Origin: Pseudomonas solani
Lineage (GTDB): Bacteria; Pseudomonadota; Gammaproteobacteria; Pseudomonadales; Pseudomonadaceae
Direction: 5' to 3'
Assembly (NCBI RefSeq): GCF_026072635.1
Contig: NZ_AP023081.1
Span: 3,716,501-3,780,500, forward strand
Length of the DNA stretch: 64,000 bases
This document shows, piece by piece, positions 1-7,543 of the stretch. A program made the translations under genes and the position numbers. The first letter of the stretch is position 1, and the number at the start of each line of letters is the position of its first letter. Under the pieces are notes generated by a model. That model did no database searches, was not told the origin of the DNA, and saw only the letters and a program-made list of their open reading frames with translations.

Positions 1-479
1 CTGAGGAAGGTCACCAGGTTGTCGTGGTCCAGGTCGTGGTTGCCCACGTGGTTGCCGATCTGCACGCCGACGTGGCCGGCGGCCTTGGCGCGGCTGGCTT
101 CGCGGCAGGCGGCGTCTATGTCCTGCAGCGGCACCTGGGCCAGCACCTTGAGGCGGTCCGGGGCGCGGGCGGTCATCTCCAGGGCGCGGTCGTTCATCAG
201 CTGGGCCCAGGGCAGGGCGCGTTCGATGGGCGCGTCGTAGGCGAACATCACCGGGGTGGCGCACATGATCTGGATGTCCAGGCCCTGCTCGTCGAGGTGC
301 TCGATGCGCCGGACTGGGTCCCAGAGCACGTCGTGCACCGGGCGGAAGGGCTTGTCGCCGACCATGATCTGGCCGCTGCGGCCGTCGCTGTGCAGCCAGG
401 GCGCGCGCTCGGGGTTGAGCCGTGCGGCTTCCTCCCGGGTGATGGTGGGGAAGAAGTGCGAGTGGATATCGATTTTCAT
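1..479 (-). CDS. nbaD: 2-amino-3-carboxymuconate-6-semialdehyde decarboxylase (ACMSD), partial
   Basis: Amidohydrolase-family decarboxylase that converts 2-amino-3-carboxymuconate 6-semialdehyde to 2-aminomuconate 6-semialdehyde. Only the N-terminal ~159 residues are inside the window; the gene runs off the left edge. It starts MKIDIHSHFFP, which supplies the HxH metal pair (H6, H8) typical of ACMSD. The later segment around VLAQVPLQDIDAACRE also fits the family. The ATG at 479 overlaps the TGA of the upstream dioxygenase gene by 4 bp (ATGA), so the two are translationally coupled. It is the last gene visible in the minus-strand operon. Identity rests on the N-terminus plus context (dioxygenase directly upstream). 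Confidence 0.9.
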   Translation of the reverse strand, partial: MKIDIHSHFFPTITREEAARLNPERAPWLHSDGRSGQIMVGDKPFRPVHDVLWDPVRRIEHLDEQGLDIQIMCATPVMFAYDAPIERALPWAQLMNDRALEMTARAPDRLKVLAQVPLQDIDAACREASRAKAAGHVGVQIGNHVGNHDLDHDNLVTFL

Positions 480-1048
480 GCTTGGGCTGCCGCCTCCAGG
501 GTCCGGTGCCAGGTCTGCCAGTCACGGCCGGGGTGGATCTCGCCGCATTCGCTGCAACGGCGCTCGGCGTCGCTGGTGGCGTAGAACTGCTCGTACACCG
601 GGGGCAGGTCGTTGACGATGCTCTGCAGCTGCATCTCGTAGCGCTTGATCACCGTGCCGCAATGGGCGCAGCTCCACTGCAGGGCGTCGAACAGGCCGGC
701 GGGGCGCTGGCGTTCGATCACCAGGCACAGGCTGCCGGGCTCGGGGCGTTGCGGGGAGTGGATGACATGGGGCGCCATCAGGTAGATGTCGCCCTCGCGC
801 AGGTCGATGCGCTCGTAGCGGCCACGGTCCCAGATGTTCAGGTAGGCGTTGCCCTTGAACTGGTAGAAGAACTCTTCCACCGGGTCGTCGTGGAAGTCGG
901 TGCGCTGGTTCGGGCCACCGACCACGGTGACCATGAAGTCGGCGTTCTGCCACACCTGCTGGTTGCCCACGGGCGGTTTGAGCAGGTGCGCGTGTTCCTC
1001 GATCCAGCGGTTGAAGTTGAGCGGCGGGCTGAAGTGGTGTTTGTCCAT
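476..1048 (-). CDS. nbaC: 3-hydroxyanthranilate 3,4-dioxygenase
   Basis: Ring-cleaving non-heme iron dioxygenase that opens 3-hydroxyanthranilate to 2-amino-3-carboxymuconate 6-semialdehyde. The 190-aa cupin has the expected iron ligands: H53 and E59 in DFHDDPVEEFF, and H97 in APHVIHSP. The C-terminal half keeps the bacterial second metal site as two CxxC pairs (C127/C130 in SCAHC, C165/C168 in CSEC). Length is normal for the family. It lies 10 bp downstream of the deaminase gene and overlaps the following decarboxylase gene by 4 bp, so substrate and product handling are encoded side by side. Confidence 0.95.
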   Translation of the reverse strand: MDKHHFSPPLNFNRWIEEHAHLLKPPVGNQQVWQNADFMVTVVGGPNQRTDFHDDPVEEFFYQFKGNAYLNIWDRGRYERIDLREGDIYLMAPHVIHSPQRPEPGSLCLVIERQRPAGLFDALQWSCAHCGTVIKRYEMQLQSIVNDLPPVYEQFYATSDAERRCSECGEIHPGRDWQTWHRTLEAAAQA

Positions 1049-1058
1049 CTTGTTGTTC

Positions 1059-1484
1059 TCAGCGATTGAGCGGGGCGTAGGCCACGGCCTTGATTTCGAT
1101 GCGCAGGTGCGGGTGCGGCAACTGGTGCACGGCGACGGTGGTGCGGGTCGGGCCGCTCTCGTCGAAGTACTCGGCGTAGACCTGGTTGTAAGGGCCGAAG
1201 TCGTTCATGTCGACCAGGAAGGTGCTGATCTCCACCAGGTTCTGCAAGGTTGCGTTCTCACTGACGAGGATGTCGCGGATGTTTTCGATCACTGCGCGGG
1301 TCTGGGCGCGGATGTCCAGGTTGGTGGTGCCCATGGCGTCCACCTCCACGCCCTCGAAGCTGTTGTCCGGGCGCCGCGAGCTGGTGCCGGAGACGTAGAG
1401 GAAGTCGCCGGCGCGCTTGATGTGCGGGAAGCGCCCGCGTGGGGTGGCCTTGCCGGCCACGACTGTGGAGCGGTTGTCACTCAT
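1059..1484 (-). CDS. nbaF: 2-aminomuconate deaminase (RidA/YjgF family)
   Basis: A 141-aa RidA-family protein starting MSDNRSTVVAG. In nba-type 3-hydroxyanthranilate pathways a RidA-like protein removes ammonia from 2-aminomuconate to give 4-oxalocrotonate, and the position here, next to the oxalocrotonate decarboxylase gene, supports that role. The family's C-terminal strand with the conserved arginine is present (HPHLRIEIKAVAY). The start ATG at 1484 overlaps the TGA of the upstream decarboxylase gene (ATGA), which decides this start over longer readings. A generic imine-deaminase role is the alternative, but the operon context argues against it. Confidence 0.88.
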   Translation of the reverse strand: MSDNRSTVVAGKATPRGRFPHIKRAGDFLYVSGTSSRRPDNSFEGVEVDAMGTTNLDIRAQTRAVIENIRDILVSENATLQNLVEISTFLVDMNDFGPYNQVYAEYFDESGPTRTTVAVHQLPHPHLRIEIKAVAYAPLNR

Positions 1485-2281
1485 GCTCGGGTTCCTTGTT
1501 GGGGCGCGCGGGCGGCGCTGCAGGTGAAGCCGCATTCGCCGTAGCCGGCGATCTCCACGCTGACGTGGGCGCCCGGGGTGAGGGCTTCGGCGGCGGTGGC
1601 GGCGCCGGCCATGATCAGGCTGCCGGCGGGCAGGGCGATTTCGGCGCGGGCCAGCAGCTGCGAGGCCTGCACCAGGCTGCGCAGCGGGTGGCCGAGGATG
1701 GCGGCGGTGGAGCCGGCCTGGACCACGCGGCCGTCGATGCGCATCAGCACGCCGGCATTGGCCAGCCCGGCGAAGTCCCGCGACCAGGCGCCGACCACCA
1801 GGCCGGACGAGGAGCAGTTGTCGGCGACCACGTCCTCCAGGCTGAACTTGAAGGCCTGGTAGCGCGAATCGATGATCTCGATGGCCGGGGCCACGGCCTC
1901 CAGGTAGTCGGCCGCCTCCAGCTGGGTGAGCGGGCGTTCGATGGCGCGGCGGGTGACGAAGCACACCTCGGGCTCGGCGCGCGGGTGGATGAAGCGGCCC
2001 AGGTCCACCACGCCGCCGTCCTCTTCCAGCATGGCGTCGGTGAGCCAGCCCCAGATCAGGCTGTCGACGCCCATCTGGATCATCTTGGCGCGGCTGGTGA
2101 AGCCCAGCTTGACCCCGACCATGCGCTCGCCGTCGGCGTAGCGGCGGGCCATGGAGGCACGCTGGATCAGGTAGGCCTCGTCGAGGCTGAAGGGGCTGCT
2201 GGCGCTGAACTGCGCCAGCGGCTCGGCCTGGCGGGCGGCGCGGTCGAGGGCGGTGGCGATGCGGGCGATATCGGTGCTCAT
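1481..2281 (-). CDS. nbaG: 4-oxalocrotonate (2-oxo-3-hexenedioate) decarboxylase
   Basis: A 266-aa member of the hydratase/decarboxylase family (fumarylacetoacetase-like fold) that decarboxylates 4-oxalocrotonate to 2-oxopent-4-enoate (2-hydroxypenta-2,4-dienoate). The protein starts MSTDIARIATALDRAA and contains the metal-binding HPRAEPEVCF region and VAPAIEIIDSRY, as in DmpH/XylI-type decarboxylases. The start at 2281 overlaps the aldolase stop by 4 bp and its own stop overlaps the deaminase start by 4 bp, so it is coupled on both sides. It is distinguished from the related hydratase at 4279-5091 by sequence and by operon position. Confidence 0.9.
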   Translation of the reverse strand: MSTDIARIATALDRAARQAEPLAQFSASSPFSLDEAYLIQRASMARRYADGERMVGVKLGFTSRAKMIQMGVDSLIWGWLTDAMLEEDGGVVDLGRFIHPRAEPEVCFVTRRAIERPLTQLEAADYLEAVAPAIEIIDSRYQAFKFSLEDVVADNCSSSGLVVGAWSRDFAGLANAGVLMRIDGRVVQAGSTAAILGHPLRSLVQASQLLARAEIALPAGSLIMAGAATAAEALTPGAHVSVEIAGYGECGFTCSAARAPQQGTRA

Positions 2282-3315
2282 GGGCGCGGCTCCTGGCGGC
2301 GGGCGAGAAGGTCGAGGGCGACGTCGACGATCATGTCTTCCTGGCCGCCGACCATGCGGCGCTGGCCCAGCTCGACGAGGATGTCCACGGTCTTCAGGCC
2401 GTAGCGAGCGGCGGCCACCTCGGCATGGCGCAGGAAGCTGGAGTACACGCCGGCATAGCCCAGGGCGAGGGTTTCGCGGTCCACGCGCACGGGGCGGTCC
2501 TGCAGCGGGCGGACGATGTCGTCGGCGGCGTCCATCAGTGCCAGCAGGTCGGTGCCGTGGTGCCAGCCCAGGCGTTCGGCGGCGGCGATGAACACCTCCA
2601 GCGGCGCGTTGCCGGCCCCGGCGCCCATGCCGGCGAGGCTGGCGTCGATGCGGTCGCAGCCTTCCTCCACCGCAGCGATGGAGTTGGCCACGCCCAGGGA
2701 GAGGTTGTGGTGGGCGTGGATGCCGGTGGCGGTGGCCGGGTCGAGCACGGCCTTGAGCGCGCGGAAGCGCTCGCGGATGTCCTGCATGCCCATGGCGCCG
2801 CCGGAGTCGACCACGTAGATGCAGGTGGCGCCGTAGCTTTCCATCAGCTTGGCCTGGCGGGCGAGGCCGTCGGGGGTCTGCATGTGGCTCATCATCAGGA
2901 AGCCGACGGTGTCCATGCCCAGGTGGCGGGCGTATTCGATGTGCTGGCGGGAGACGTCCGCCTCGGTGCAGTGGGTGGCCACGCGGACCACCCGGGCGCC
3001 GGCGGCGTGGGCGGCCTTGAGGTCGTGCACCGTGCCGATGCCGGGCAGCAGCAGGGTGGCGATGCGCGCGTGCTGCAGCACATCGGCGGCGGCCTCGATC
3101 CATTCCAGGTCGGTGTGGGCGCCGAAGCCGTAGTTGAAGCTCGAGCCCTGCAGGCCGTCGCCGTGGGCGATTTCGATGGAGTCCACGCGGGCCTGGTCCA
3201 GGGCGCGGGCGATGGTCTGCACCTGCTCCAGCGAGTACTGGTGGCGGATGGCGTGCATGCCGTCGCGCAGGGTCACGTCGGAGATGTACAGCTTCTTGCC
3301 GGGGGTGGCGGTCAT
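2278..3315 (-). CDS. nbaI: 4-hydroxy-2-oxovalerate aldolase
   Basis: A 345-aa HMG-CoA-lyase-like TIM-barrel aldolase that splits 4-hydroxy-2-oxovalerate into pyruvate and acetaldehyde. The N-terminal signature DVTLRDGMHAIRHQY matches the DmpG/BphI family, including the catalytic Arg-Asp pair, and GIHAHHNLSLGVANS carries the metal-binding HxH. In this family the aldolase forms a channelling complex with the acylating acetaldehyde dehydrogenase, whose gene lies 10 bp upstream. The 3' end overlaps the decarboxylase gene by 4 bp. Confidence 0.96.
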   Translation of the reverse strand: MTATPGKKLYISDVTLRDGMHAIRHQYSLEQVQTIARALDQARVDSIEIAHGDGLQGSSFNYGFGAHTDLEWIEAAADVLQHARIATLLLPGIGTVHDLKAAHAAGARVVRVATHCTEADVSRQHIEYARHLGMDTVGFLMMSHMQTPDGLARQAKLMESYGATCIYVVDSGGAMGMQDIRERFRALKAVLDPATATGIHAHHNLSLGVANSIAAVEEGCDRIDASLAGMGAGAGNAPLEVFIAAAERLGWHHGTDLLALMDAADDIVRPLQDRPVRVDRETLALGYAGVYSSFLRHAEVAAARYGLKTVDILVELGQRRMVGGQEDMIVDVALDLLARRQEPRP

Positions 3316-3325
3316 GGCGTGCTCC

Positions 3326-4267
3326 TCAGCGGTTCAGCAGCGACTGCGCCATGCGTTCGGCGGTGGCCAGCGCGGCGGAGGTCATGATGTCGAGGTTGCC
3401 GGCGTAGCTCGGCAGGTAATGGGCGGCGCCTTCCACTTCGAGGAACACCGAGGTCTTCAGTCCGCTGAAGCGGCCATGGCCGGGGAGGGGCAGCGGCGCC
3501 GATTCGGGGATCACCTCGAACTGCACCTGCTGCTTGAGGCGGTAGCCCGGCACATAGGCCTGCACGGCGGCGACCATTTCCTCGATGGAGGCGGCGACCT
3601 GCGCCTGGTCCACCGCTTCGCTCAGCACATAGACGGTGTCGCGCATGATCAGCGGCGGCTCGGCGGGGTTCATGATGATGATCGCCTTGCCCTTGGCCGC
3701 CCCGCCGATTACTTCGATGGCCTTGGAGGTGGTCTCGGTGAACTCGTCGATATTGGCGCGGGTGCCGGGGCCGGCGGACTTGCTGGCGATGGAGGCGATG
3801 ATCTCGGCGTAGTGCACGCGGGCCACGCGGGACACCGCCGCCACCATGGGGATGGTGGCCTGGCCGCCGCAGGTGACCATGTTGACGTTGGTCTGCTGCA
3901 GGTTCTGCTCCAGGTTCACCACCGGCACGCAGTAGGGGCCGATGGCCGCCGGGGTCAGGTCGATCAGGCGGATGCCGGGCTTCACGCTGCGCAGGTAGGC
4001 ATCGTTCTGCACATGGGCGGCGGCGCTGGTGGCGTCGAAGACGAAGTCGATCTCGGCGAACTCGGGCAGGCGGGTCAGCCCCTCCACACCCTCGTGGGTG
4101 GTGGCCACGCCCAGGCGGGCGGCGCGGGCCAGGCCGTCGGAGGCCGGGTCGATGCCGACCATGGCGGCGATTTCCAGGTGCTGGGCATTGCGCAGGATCT
4201 TGATCATCAGGTCGGTGCCGATGTTGCCCGAGCCGATGATCGCGGCCTTGAGTTTCTGTCTGTTCAT
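3326..4267 (-). CDS. nbaJ: Acetaldehyde dehydrogenase (acylating)
   Basis: A 313-aa enzyme that converts acetaldehyde, NAD+ and CoA to acetyl-CoA, partner of the aldolase encoded just downstream. The N-terminal Rossmann motif IIGSGNIGTDLM and the nucleophile C133 in NVNMVTCGGQATIP match DmpF/BphJ. I place the start at 4267 because GGAG lies 5 bp before it. An in-frame ATG at 4282 that overlaps the hydratase stop (ATGA) would add five residues (MTGAP) and is a real alternative. This gene completes conversion of the ring carbons to central metabolites. Confidence 0.95.
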   Translation of the reverse strand: MNRQKLKAAIIGSGNIGTDLMIKILRNAQHLEIAAMVGIDPASDGLARAARLGVATTHEGVEGLTRLPEFAEIDFVFDATSAAAHVQNDAYLRSVKPGIRLIDLTPAAIGPYCVPVVNLEQNLQQTNVNMVTCGGQATIPMVAAVSRVARVHYAEIIASIASKSAGPGTRANIDEFTETTSKAIEVIGGAAKGKAIIIMNPAEPPLIMRDTVYVLSEAVDQAQVAASIEEMVAAVQAYVPGYRLKQQVQFEVIPESAPLPLPGHGRFSGLKTSVFLEVEGAAHYLPSYAGNLDIMTSAALATAERMAQSLLNR

Positions 4268-4278
4268 GGGGGCTCCGG

Positions 4279-5091
4279 TCATTGCGCGGCGGCGAAGGCG
4301 GCGGTGACGCTGCCCAGGCCCTGGATGTGCGCGGTGAAGCTGTCGCCCGGTTGCACGGCGACCATCGGCCCCAGCGCACCGGTGAGGAGGATGTCGCCGG
4401 CACGCAGCGGTGCACCGTGGCGGACCATGGTGTCGGCCAGCCACAGCGCGGCGTTCAGCGGGTTGTCCATGCACGAGGCGCCGGCACCGACCGACACCGG
4501 CTCGCCGCGCAGGGTCATGCTCATGCCGCAGCGCACAAGGTCCAGCTTGTCCAGGGTCACCGGGCGGCTGCCGAGCACGAAGAGGCCGGAGGAGGCGTTG
4601 TCGGCGATGGTGTCCACCAGGCGGATGTCCCAGTTGGCGATGCGGCTGCCGACCACTTCGATGGCCGGCAGGGCGAAGGCGGTGGCGCGGATCAGGTCGG
4701 CCACGGTGTGGCGCTCGAAGCACAGGTCGTGTTCCAGCACCAGGGCGATCTCCGCTTCCACTTTTGGTTGCAGGGTGTCGTCCCAGGCGATGGGCTGGCC
4801 GTCGCCACGGGCCCGCTCGGCGAACAGCAGGCCGAAGTCCGGCTGGTCGACGCCCAGCTGCTTCTGCACGGCGCGGGAGGTGAGGCCGATCTTGTGGCCC
4901 ACCGGGCGCAGGCCGGCGTCGATGGCGGCCAGGGTGTTGTAGCGCTGGACGGCATAGGCCAGGGCGACCGGGTCCTGGGTCGGGTCTTCGGCCAGGGCGG
5001 TGGCGATCAGGTCGCGCACCGGGGCGCAGGGCTGGCCGCTGCGTTCCGCCTGGCGCAGGCGGCTGGCCGCTTCGATGAGTGCTGCATGCAT
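4279..5091 (-). CDS. nbaH: 2-oxopent-4-enoate hydratase
   Basis: A 270-aa hydratase (2-hydroxypenta-2,4-dienoate hydratase, MhpD/DmpE type) that adds water to 2-oxopent-4-enoate to give 4-hydroxy-2-oxovalerate for the aldolase. It is homologous to the decarboxylase at 1481-2281. Visible family features are GHKIGLTSRAVQKQLG near residue 65 and the metal-site segment QPKVEAEIALVLE. It follows the dehydrogenase gene by 14 bp and overlaps or abuts the acetaldehyde dehydrogenase gene. In the described Pseudomonas nba cluster a gene called nbaX sits between E and H; no such gene is present here. Confidence 0.92.
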   Translation of the reverse strand: MHAALIEAASRLRQAERSGQPCAPVRDLIATALAEDPTQDPVALAYAVQRYNTLAAIDAGLRPVGHKIGLTSRAVQKQLGVDQPDFGLLFAERARGDGQPIAWDDTLQPKVEAEIALVLEHDLCFERHTVADLIRATAFALPAIEVVGSRIANWDIRLVDTIADNASSGLFVLGSRPVTLDKLDLVRCGMSMTLRGEPVSVGAGASCMDNPLNAALWLADTMVRHGAPLRAGDILLTGALGPMVAVQPGDSFTAHIQGLGSVTAAFAAAQ

Positions 5092-5105
5092 GGTGGGGCT
5101 CCCGC

Positions 5106-6572
5106 TCAGGCGTTGACGCAGATGGTGGTGATCTCGGAGTAGAAATCCAGGGAATGGCGGCCGCCCTCGCGGCCGAGGCCGGACAGGCGCGCGCCGCCGA
5201 AGGGCGTGCGCAGGTCACGGAGGAACCAGGTGTTGACCCAGACCATGCCCACGTGGAAGCGCCGCGAGACCTTGTGCGCGCGCTTCAGGTCGCGGGTCCA
5301 CAGGGCCGTGGCCAGGCCGTAGGCGGAGTCGTTGACGCGGCGCACCACCTCGTCCTCGCTGTCGAAGGGGGCGATGTGGCAGACCGGGCCGAACACTTCT
5401 TCCCGCACGCAGCGGGCGTCGTCGCCGAGGCCGGTCCAGATGGTCGGCTGCACGTAGGCGCCGTTGTCGCGCTCGTCGCCGAACACCGGCACGCCGCCAC
5501 CGGTGACTTCGACGGCGCCTTCGCTGCGGGCCAGTTCGAAGTAGCTGAGTACCTTGTCGCGGTGCTTGTGGGAGATCAGCGAGCCCATGTTCACGCCGTC
5601 TTCGTCGGGGTAGCCGATCTTCAGCTTCTCGGCACCGGCCTTCATGGCGGCGACGAAGCGCTCGTAGATCGGCCGCTCGACATAGACGCGCTCCGAGCAC
5701 AGGCACACCTGGCCGGAGTTGGTGAAGCTGGAGCGCAGCACGCCGGCCACCGCCGCGTCGAAATCGCAGTCGGCGAAGACCACCGCCGCGTTCTTGCCGC
5801 CCAGTTCGAAGGACACGTCACGCACGCCCTCGGCGGCGGCCTTCATGATGGTGGCACCGGTGCGCGACTCACCGGTGAAGGTGATGGCGTCGACGTCCGG
5901 GTTGCGGGTGAGGAATTCCCCGGCGGAGTTGGGGCCGAAGCCGTGCACCAGGTTGAACACGCCGGCGGGCAGCCCGGCTTCCTGCATCACCTCGGCCAGC
6001 AGGGTGGCGCTGGAGGGCGAATCCTCCGACGGCTTGACCACCACCGAGTTGCCGCAGGCCAGGGCCGGGGCGACCTTCCAGGTGAGCAGCAGCATCGGCA
6101 GGTTCCACGGCGAGATGATCGCCACCACGCCGTGGGGCTTGCGCACGGTGTAGCTGAACACCTCGCTGCCATCGGCGGCGCGCATCTCGAAGAACTCGCT
6201 GCCGGCCTGGCGCACCAGCTCGGCGAAGGTGCGGAAGTTATGCACGCCCCGGGCGATGTCCAGGGTGCGCGCCTGCTGCACCGGGCGCCCGGTGTCGGCC
6301 ACTTCGGCGGCGACGAACTCCTCGAAGCGGCGCTCGATGCCATCGGCGATGCGCATCAGCATGTCGGCGCGCTGGCTCGGGCTGAAATCGGCCCAGGGCC
6401 CTTCCTGCGCGGCCTTGGCGGCGGCGACGGCGCGCTCCACCTGGCTGGCGTCGGCTTCGCAGACCTGGCTCAGGACGCGCCCGTCGATGGGCGAAACATT
6501 GGGGAAGGTCTTGTCACTGGCGACGAATTCGCCCGCGATGAAATGGCGCAGCAAGGGCAGGGGAGTGGACAC
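5106..6572 (-). CDS. nbaE: 2-aminomuconate 6-semialdehyde dehydrogenase
   Basis: A 488-aa NAD-dependent aldehyde dehydrogenase, first gene of the operon, oxidising 2-aminomuconate 6-semialdehyde to 2-aminomuconate. Family motifs are in order: FTGESRTG (cofactor loop), ELGGKNAAVVF (general-base Glu), and the nucleophilic Cys in NSGQVCLCSERVYV. The start codon is GTG at 6572, supported by a CGGAGG ribosome site about 6 bp upstream. Paralogues act on 2-hydroxymuconic semialdehyde; the neighbouring dioxygenase, ACMSD and RidA-type deaminase point to the amino substrate. Confidence 0.92.
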   Translation of the reverse strand: MSTPLPLLRHFIAGEFVASDKTFPNVSPIDGRVLSQVCEADASQVERAVAAAKAAQEGPWADFSPSQRADMLMRIADGIERRFEEFVAAEVADTGRPVQQARTLDIARGVHNFRTFAELVRQAGSEFFEMRAADGSEVFSYTVRKPHGVVAIISPWNLPMLLLTWKVAPALACGNSVVVKPSEDSPSSATLLAEVMQEAGLPAGVFNLVHGFGPNSAGEFLTRNPDVDAITFTGESRTGATIMKAAAEGVRDVSFELGGKNAAVVFADCDFDAAVAGVLRSSFTNSGQVCLCSERVYVERPIYERFVAAMKAGAEKLKIGYPDEDGVNMGSLISHKHRDKVLSYFELARSEGAVEVTGGGVPVFGDERDNGAYVQPTIWTGLGDDARCVREEVFGPVCHIAPFDSEDEVVRRVNDSAYGLATALWTRDLKRAHKVSRRFHVGMVWVNTWFLRDLRTPFGGARLSGLGREGGRHSLDFYSEITTICVNA

Positions 6573-6649
6573 GACAACCTCCGATTCTTGGATTTCGGAG
6601 AAGTCTAGGGAAGGCGCCTATAAGGGAATAATGAAAGCCTTGAGGTTGA

Positions 6650-6668
6650 CTATTCTGCTTTGGAATAG
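6650..6668. promoter_or_regulatory. LysR-type operator upstream of the nba operon
   Basis: A dyad CTATTC-N7-GAATAG (6650-6655 and 6663-6668) with perfect 6-bp arms. It contains ATTC-N7-GAAT, a T-N11-A type LysR box, and lies about 80-95 bp before the GTG of the first operon gene. The nearest LysR gene is at 7544-8506. Binding by that regulator is an inference from motif and position. Confidence 0.55.
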
Positions 6669-6849
6669 CTGGATGGCTCGGTCACCCCACCCCCGGCTCG
6701 GCACCCTCTGGGAACGCAATCATCGATGTAGGGCGGGTGACACCCGCGAGCCCCGGGCATCAAAAGCCGTCGGGTTGCACCCGACCTACGGGCCGGCCAC
6801 CCAGCACACGACACGCCCGGTGCAGTAGGACCGTAGGGGCGAATTCATT

Positions 6850-7396
6850 GGCTCTGTCTGCGTTAGCTGTTGTGGTTTTAATGCAAGCGCTCAAGCACGG
6901 TGCTTTCCGGGCGCCCAAGGATTCGTGCCACCTCCACCGCATGGGTTTCGCTTCGCTCTACGCCATCCTACGAACGTGCGCTGGGTTACTGCGCACATCA
7001 ATGTGAGGGTTCGAGCGAAGAAAGTTGGAGCAGCCGCCAACGCCCCTCCAGGAGGCCGAACGCAGTCGTTGCGCCGGGGGACGAGCGGCATGGATGCCGC
7101 GAGAGGCGCGCCAGGCCATGGATGGCCCATCGCGCCGGCCCCCAGACGACGCTTGCGGCGAACGCACTTCAGTGCGGCCCGAAGGGCGAGCGTAGCGAGT
7201 AACGGCGATGGAGTGAGGGAACTCGACGCAGTCGGGCCGGATGATGGGGCAAGCCCTTTTGGTTCCTTTTCTGTGGTTCGGCATCCCGACGACTGAGAAA
7301 AGGGACTCGCCCGGGTGGGCGAAACCAGAAACATCACCAGAGCTCAGCAATCAGCTGGACTCAAATCTTCTAGCAACACTTAACGCAGACAGAGCC
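6850..7396. mobile_element. MITE-like element, 547 bp, with 16-bp perfect TIRs and 8-bp target duplication
   Basis: The left end GGCTCTGTCTGCGTTA (6850-6865) is exactly inverted at the right end (7381-7396), and similarity continues imperfectly to about 23 bp. The element is bracketed by direct repeats AATTCATT at 6842-6849 and 7397-7404, as expected of a target-site duplication. Removing element plus one copy restores a palindromic extragenic repeat with arms GGGCGAAT/ATTCGCCC. No transposase is inside. The interior (roughly 6940-7340) gives only low-complexity Arg/Pro/Ala readings in all frames and looks noncoding. An 8-bp duplication with ends beginning GGCTCTG recalls IS6-type transposition, but the mobilising family is not proven. 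Confidence 0.8.
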
Positions 7397-7470
7397 AATT
7401 CATTCGCCCAGCAGCCCGCAGGGCTGCCCTGGCTCGGTGCCATAGATGGAGTCCCGGTGCGCCCCACCCC

Positions 7471-7503
7471 ATGGGTTTCGCTTCGCTCTACGCCATCCTA
7501 CGA
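7471..7503. repeat. Extragenic repeat, third-family copy
   Basis: The sequence ATGGGTTTCGCTTCGCTC and the following CTACGCCATCCTACG recur at 6941-6972 (inside the MITE-like element) and, with one change near the middle, at 26067-26098. The copies are in noncoding DNA. This copy lies between the MITE-like element and the LysR gene. Confidence 0.7.
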
Positions 7504-7543
7504 AAGCCGCCGCGATTGGAGAGGATTAGGGCGGGGACATCGG

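Noticed and set aside
6891..7350. Open frames of 120-150 codons inside the MITE-like element
   Set aside because: Arg/Pro/Ala-rich in several overlapping frames with no ribosome site; better explained as noncoding mobile DNA.
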